64,000 nt of DNA, taken from contig NZ_CP019508.1 of assembly GCF_002002865.1 (NCBI RefSeq), positions 2,832,501-2,896,500 on the forward strand. Direction: 5' to 3'. The notes beneath the pieces were generated by a model. It searched no databases and had not been told where the DNA came from. It worked only from the letters and a program-made list of their open reading frames with translations. Both the position numbers and the translations under genes were made by a program. Position 1 is the stretch's first letter. Every line of letters begins with the position of its first letter. Positions 61,417-64,000 of the stretch are shown here, piece by piece. The stretch comes from Brevundimonas sp. LM2. GTDB lineage: Bacteria > Pseudomonadota > Alphaproteobacteria > Caulobacterales > Caulobacteraceae.

Positions 61417-63309
61417 CTATTCAACGCCGAGCCAGGATGCACGGAAAGCGCGCTGCGCGTCGGTCAGCGCGCCACCGGTCGCTTCGGCGCGAACGATCTG
61501 CAATGCGGGATCGGCGGCCAGGCGCACAGCCACCGTGCGCTCAACGCCGCGCTGCAGGAAGCGGATCTGCACCGTGTCGCCCGGCTGACGCGCCCGCAGC
61601 ATCCCCGTCCAGTCGGCGTCGGAGTCCATCGCCGTGTCGTCCACGCTGACGATCTCGTCGCCGCGATCCAGCCCGGCCTCATAGAGCGGCGTCTGCGGTG
61701 CCGGGGCTTCGGTCACCATCAGCGCCGTCCCCGTGGCGCGGATCGGAGCCGCTGCCGCCCAGGCCGCCTCCGGCCGGGCCGGCGCGAGAACGAGCCCGGC
61801 CTGGGCCAGCAGGGGCGCGAAGTCCGGCAGGGCGCTGCCCTCTACACTGGTCGCGAAGAAGGCGTCGGCGAACGCCTGGTCGCCCGTCACGGCCCCGAGC
61901 ACGAGGCGAAGGTCGTCGGGCGTATAGGGCCGCTCGGTCACGCCGTGCACCTGCCACATCCGACGCATGTAGTCGTCCAGCGTCACCCCCGGGAACCGCT
62001 CGCGCAGACTCAGGTCCAGCGCCAGGGCGACGATCTGGCCGTAGGGGTAGTAGGAGGTGGAGATGTTGGGATTGGTCGGATCGATGGCCGCCGCCGCGTC
62101 CGCGAACGGGGCGCGCAGGCTCATCTCCTGCGGCGATCCATAGGCCCGCCCCGGCGCGTTGACGATGCCGCTCAGCGTCCGCGAAAGGTCCGCCAGAAAG
62201 GCGTCGACGGTGGACTCGCCGGCCCGCCGGATGGCCAGGGGGCCATAGTAGTTCGTGAACCCCTCGGCGAACCACAGCGAGGGCGTCGGATTGGCGCGGG
62301 TGAAGTCGAACGGCTCCAGTTCGGCCGGGCGGATCCGCTCCACGTTCCAGGCGTGGAAGAACTCGTGGCTGAGGGTGCCCAGCTGACCGAAATTCGTCTG
62401 CTGAAAGGACCGTGTGCTGCTGATGACGGTGGAGTTGCGATGCTCCATGCCGTCGCCGGTGACATGCGGCAGGTAGTCGGCGAGGAAGGTATAGGTGCCG
62501 TAGTCGAAGTCCGGCACATCCCCGAACACGGCGATCTGCTGGTCCACCACCTTCTTGGCCTTGGCGGCGAAGGTATCGACCTCGGCCTCCGTGCCGGCAT
62601 GGTGCACGGTCAGCCGGATCGTGCGCGCCACCCCGTCGTCGTCGACCTGCCACGCGCGCACCGCGTGGGCGCTGAGCTCGGTCGGGCTGTCCATCAGATA
62701 CTGCAGGTCCGGAGCCGTGAAGGTGTCGGCCGCCGCCGTGGGCTCCAGCTGGGTCGCGATCGTCCAGTCCGGGGCATAGGGCCGAAAGCGCACGAGGGCC
62801 GGACGATCGTCGAACCCCGTCGCCCACATCAGGGTCGCGGGCATGTTCAGATGGGCGTGGGTCGCGTCGATCTGCGAATAGGTGCCGTCCGCCCGGTCGG
62901 CGTACAGGGTATAGGTCAGCACGACCGTGCCGTCGTGGCCCGGAACCGTCCAGCCGTAGGGATCGGTGCGTTGCAGCGACAGGGGCCGTCCGGCCCCGTC
63001 CGTGGCCGAGACCGAATAGACGTTCTTGGCGAACTCATGCAGCGCGTAGCGGCCTGGCGAGGACCGGGACATCTGCACGCGCAGCGGTCGGTCGCCGATC
63101 TCCCGCCAGGTCACCGTGATCCGCGCCTCCTGGTGTACGGCATTGTCGAACCGCAGGTCATATTCGACGGGCGCGCTCGCCGCCGCCCCTGCCCTCGCCG
63201 CCTGGGCCCCCGCCGTGTGGGCCCCCGCTGTGTGAGCCTGGGCCAGACCGCTCCAGCCCACCAGAATTGTCGTCGCTAACGCCCAGACCTTGGTTTGCAT
63301 CGTTCTCAT
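61417..63309 (-). CDS. M61 family metalloprotease with PDZ domain
   Basis: A 630-residue exported protease with a signal peptide (ending LAQAHT). It has an N-terminal beta domain (about 40-220) and a catalytic domain with HEFFHAWNVERIRP as zinc motif and Glu in LWFAEGFTNYYG. A C-terminal PDZ domain (about 540-615) contains YEAGLDRGDEIVSVDD. M61 enzymes are glycyl-type aminopeptidases. A short AHTAG repeat follows the signal. Confidence 0.9.
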   Translation of the reverse strand: MRTMQTKVWALATTILVGWSGLAQAHTAGAHTAGAQAARAGAAASAPVEYDLRFDNAVHQEARITVTWREIGDRPLRVQMSRSSPGRYALHEFAKNVYSVSATDGAGRPLSLQRTDPYGWTVPGHDGTVVLTYTLYADRADGTYSQIDATHAHLNMPATLMWATGFDDRPALVRFRPYAPDWTIATQLEPTAAADTFTAPDLQYLMDSPTELSAHAVRAWQVDDDGVARTIRLTVHHAGTEAEVDTFAAKAKKVVDQQIAVFGDVPDFDYGTYTFLADYLPHVTGDGMEHRNSTVISSTRSFQQTNFGQLGTLSHEFFHAWNVERIRPAELEPFDFTRANPTPSLWFAEGFTNYYGPLAIRRAGESTVDAFLADLSRTLSGIVNAPGRAYGSPQEMSLRAPFADAAAAIDPTNPNISTSYYPYGQIVALALDLSLRERFPGVTLDDYMRRMWQVHGVTERPYTPDDLRLVLGAVTGDQAFADAFFATSVEGSALPDFAPLLAQAGLVLAPARPEAAWAAAAPIRATGTALMVTEAPAPQTPLYEAGLDRGDEIVSVDDTAMDSDADWTGMLRARQPGDTVQIRFLQRGVERTVAVRLAADPALQIVRAEATGGALTDAQRAFRASWLGVE

Positions 63310-63461
63310 CCCCCTCAGGGCCGGACGGCCGCTGATTTCCCGAGGTTACCGGTTGCCTGAACCGCGATCCATTTGCCAGAACCGATCGCGATCGCCGATA
63401 GGCCGGATCGCGTTCGAGAAGCCGAAGGCCTGACCGCGCGGGATGAGATGAAGCCGTCGCC

Positions 63462-63638
63462 CTAAGGAGTCAGATAGCCGACTGCGCCGATGACGAGGTT
63501 GATCACCTCTCGCCAGACGATGCCGACCAACAAGCCGATCATGATGAGGATGATCGAGGTCTTGAGCGAACGCCCCAGTGTCGTCGCGCCTTCGCTCTCG
63601 ACACCCAGTTGAGACAGAGATCTACTGTGCTGCGCCAC
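63462..63638 (-). CDS. Small single-pass membrane protein
   Basis: A 58-residue protein with one membrane segment (LKTSIILIMIGLLVGIVWRE) near its C-terminal half. GTG 63638 with a GGGGGAAG site was chosen over the ATG at 63653, which lacks one. Function unknown. Confidence 0.55.
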   Translation of the reverse strand: MAQHSRSLSQLGVESEGATTLGRSLKTSIILIMIGLLVGIVWREVINLVIGAVGYLTP

Positions 63639-63653
63639 CCGTCTTCCCCCCAT

Positions 63654-63888
63654 GCGGTGAAGACATGATGCAGGCAATCGCAAGCCGCCGCGTCGTCACT
63701 TGTGGTGATCAACTTCAACAGAGACTTATGGTCGAGAACGATACCGCGCGCGGATCGCGAACGCACGGCAAGGACGATCAGGCGGACCAGCCCTTTGGGG
63801 AACGGCTGCTCCAGGGCGTGACCACGCCGCCGCGAGAGGCCGGTGTGCGAGTCCGGAGGCGCGTCACGGCCTCCAGCAGCAAGCCGAA
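63654..63888. other. Intergenic space without a supported gene
   Basis: This 235-base space holds no recognisable gene or strong hairpin. Open frames on both strands have no family resemblance. It separates the small membrane protein from the receiver-domain gene at the edge. Confidence 0.6.
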
Positions 63889-63999
63889 TCAGCCCAAGGG
63901 AGGTTCCTTATGGGTGCGATACATCTCTTCCACGACGTTCTCCTTGGTGAAAGGCTTTGTGCAGTGCGTAATCGCCGCTTGAGCCGCGGATCGCAAACC
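63889..63999 (-). CDS. Response-regulator receiver domain, 3' end only
   Basis: The last 36 residues of a gene that begins beyond the right edge. CTKPFTKENVVEEMYRTH carries the K-P-F that follows beta-5 in receiver domains, then a helix and a short PPLG tail before the TGA at 63889-63891. It would be a single-domain or C-terminal receiver. Confidence 0.55.
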   Translation of the reverse strand, partial: GLRSAAQAAITHCTKPFTKENVVEEMYRTHKEPPLG

Positions 64000-64000
64000 A

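Noticed and set aside
63578..63982. Plus-strand 134-residue frame near the right edge
   Set aside because: It is antisense to the small membrane protein and to the receiver-like 3' end; composition is not convincing.

Overview
The window is about 64 kb of high-GC alphaproteobacterial chromosome. Gene content points to Caulobacterales, most probably Brevundimonas or a close relative. It carries ctrA with its C-terminal Ala-Ala, a ChpT-type phosphotransferase with the LCHDF motif, a DivJ-like kinase, a MucR-type zinc-finger regulator, DUF2336 proteins, fliI-fliJ, TonB-dependent uptake, and GANTC (CcrM-type) sites packed upstream of ctrA. No rRNA, tRNA, CRISPR array, prophage or intact insertion sequence was recognised. 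The species call is inference from family knowledge.

Layout. 1-8.6 kb: a partial TonB-C-like protein, a lipoprotein/ATPase/permease ABC importer, a secreted Pro/Ala-rich protein coupled to a DUF2336 protein, mucR, a second DUF2336 protein and cysK. 8.7-16.5 kb: a large hybrid histidine kinase, an M48 lipoprotein protease, and a TonB receptor beside a LacI regulator with shared TGAAACGTTTCA-like sites. 16.5-21.4 kb: two decaying Uma2 paralogues and an overlapping operon of fatty acid hydroxylase, GH3 amide synthetase and enolase-superfamily epimerase. 21.5-26.7 kb: fliI-fliJ, a GH10 xylanase whose leader reads through a dispersed repeat, a Ca-type PI-PLC, a ClpP-like protein and small ORFs. 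26.8-32.4 kb: a Crp-type regulator, ctrA, a divergent DnaA-domain-IV protein plus DUF6456 pair, an inverted heptamer-repeat locus, sufE and a DivJ-like kinase.

32.4-48.7 kb: several lineage-specific hypotheticals, a third Uma2 protein, prfC, a GGDEF-EAL protein, an Old Yellow Enzyme, a divergent SDR/HxlR pair with a candidate operator, cysQ, a chpT-receiver-cheR run and an M28 membrane peptidase. 48.9-64 kb: recA with a near-consensus SOS box and a strong terminator, a DCC protein, a small acidic protein, alaS, a DUF2939 pair, icd with an MHS-type permease and dctA, a nucleotide-sugar epimerase, a small-ORF/TUDOR/flavoprotein operon, an M61 protease, and at the right edge the 3' end of a receiver-domain gene.

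Functional themes are cell-cycle control (ctrA, chpT, a DivJ-like kinase, and receiver/CheR proteins), envelope uptake and degradation (TonB receptor, GH10, PI-PLC, M48, M61, M28), and C4/C5-acid metabolism (icd, MHS, dctA). The items most worth following up are the GH3 operon (possible acyl-amino-acid biosynthesis), the inverted heptamer array whose units supply the stop codons of both flanking genes, and the DnaA-IV/DUF6456 pair divergent from ctrA.
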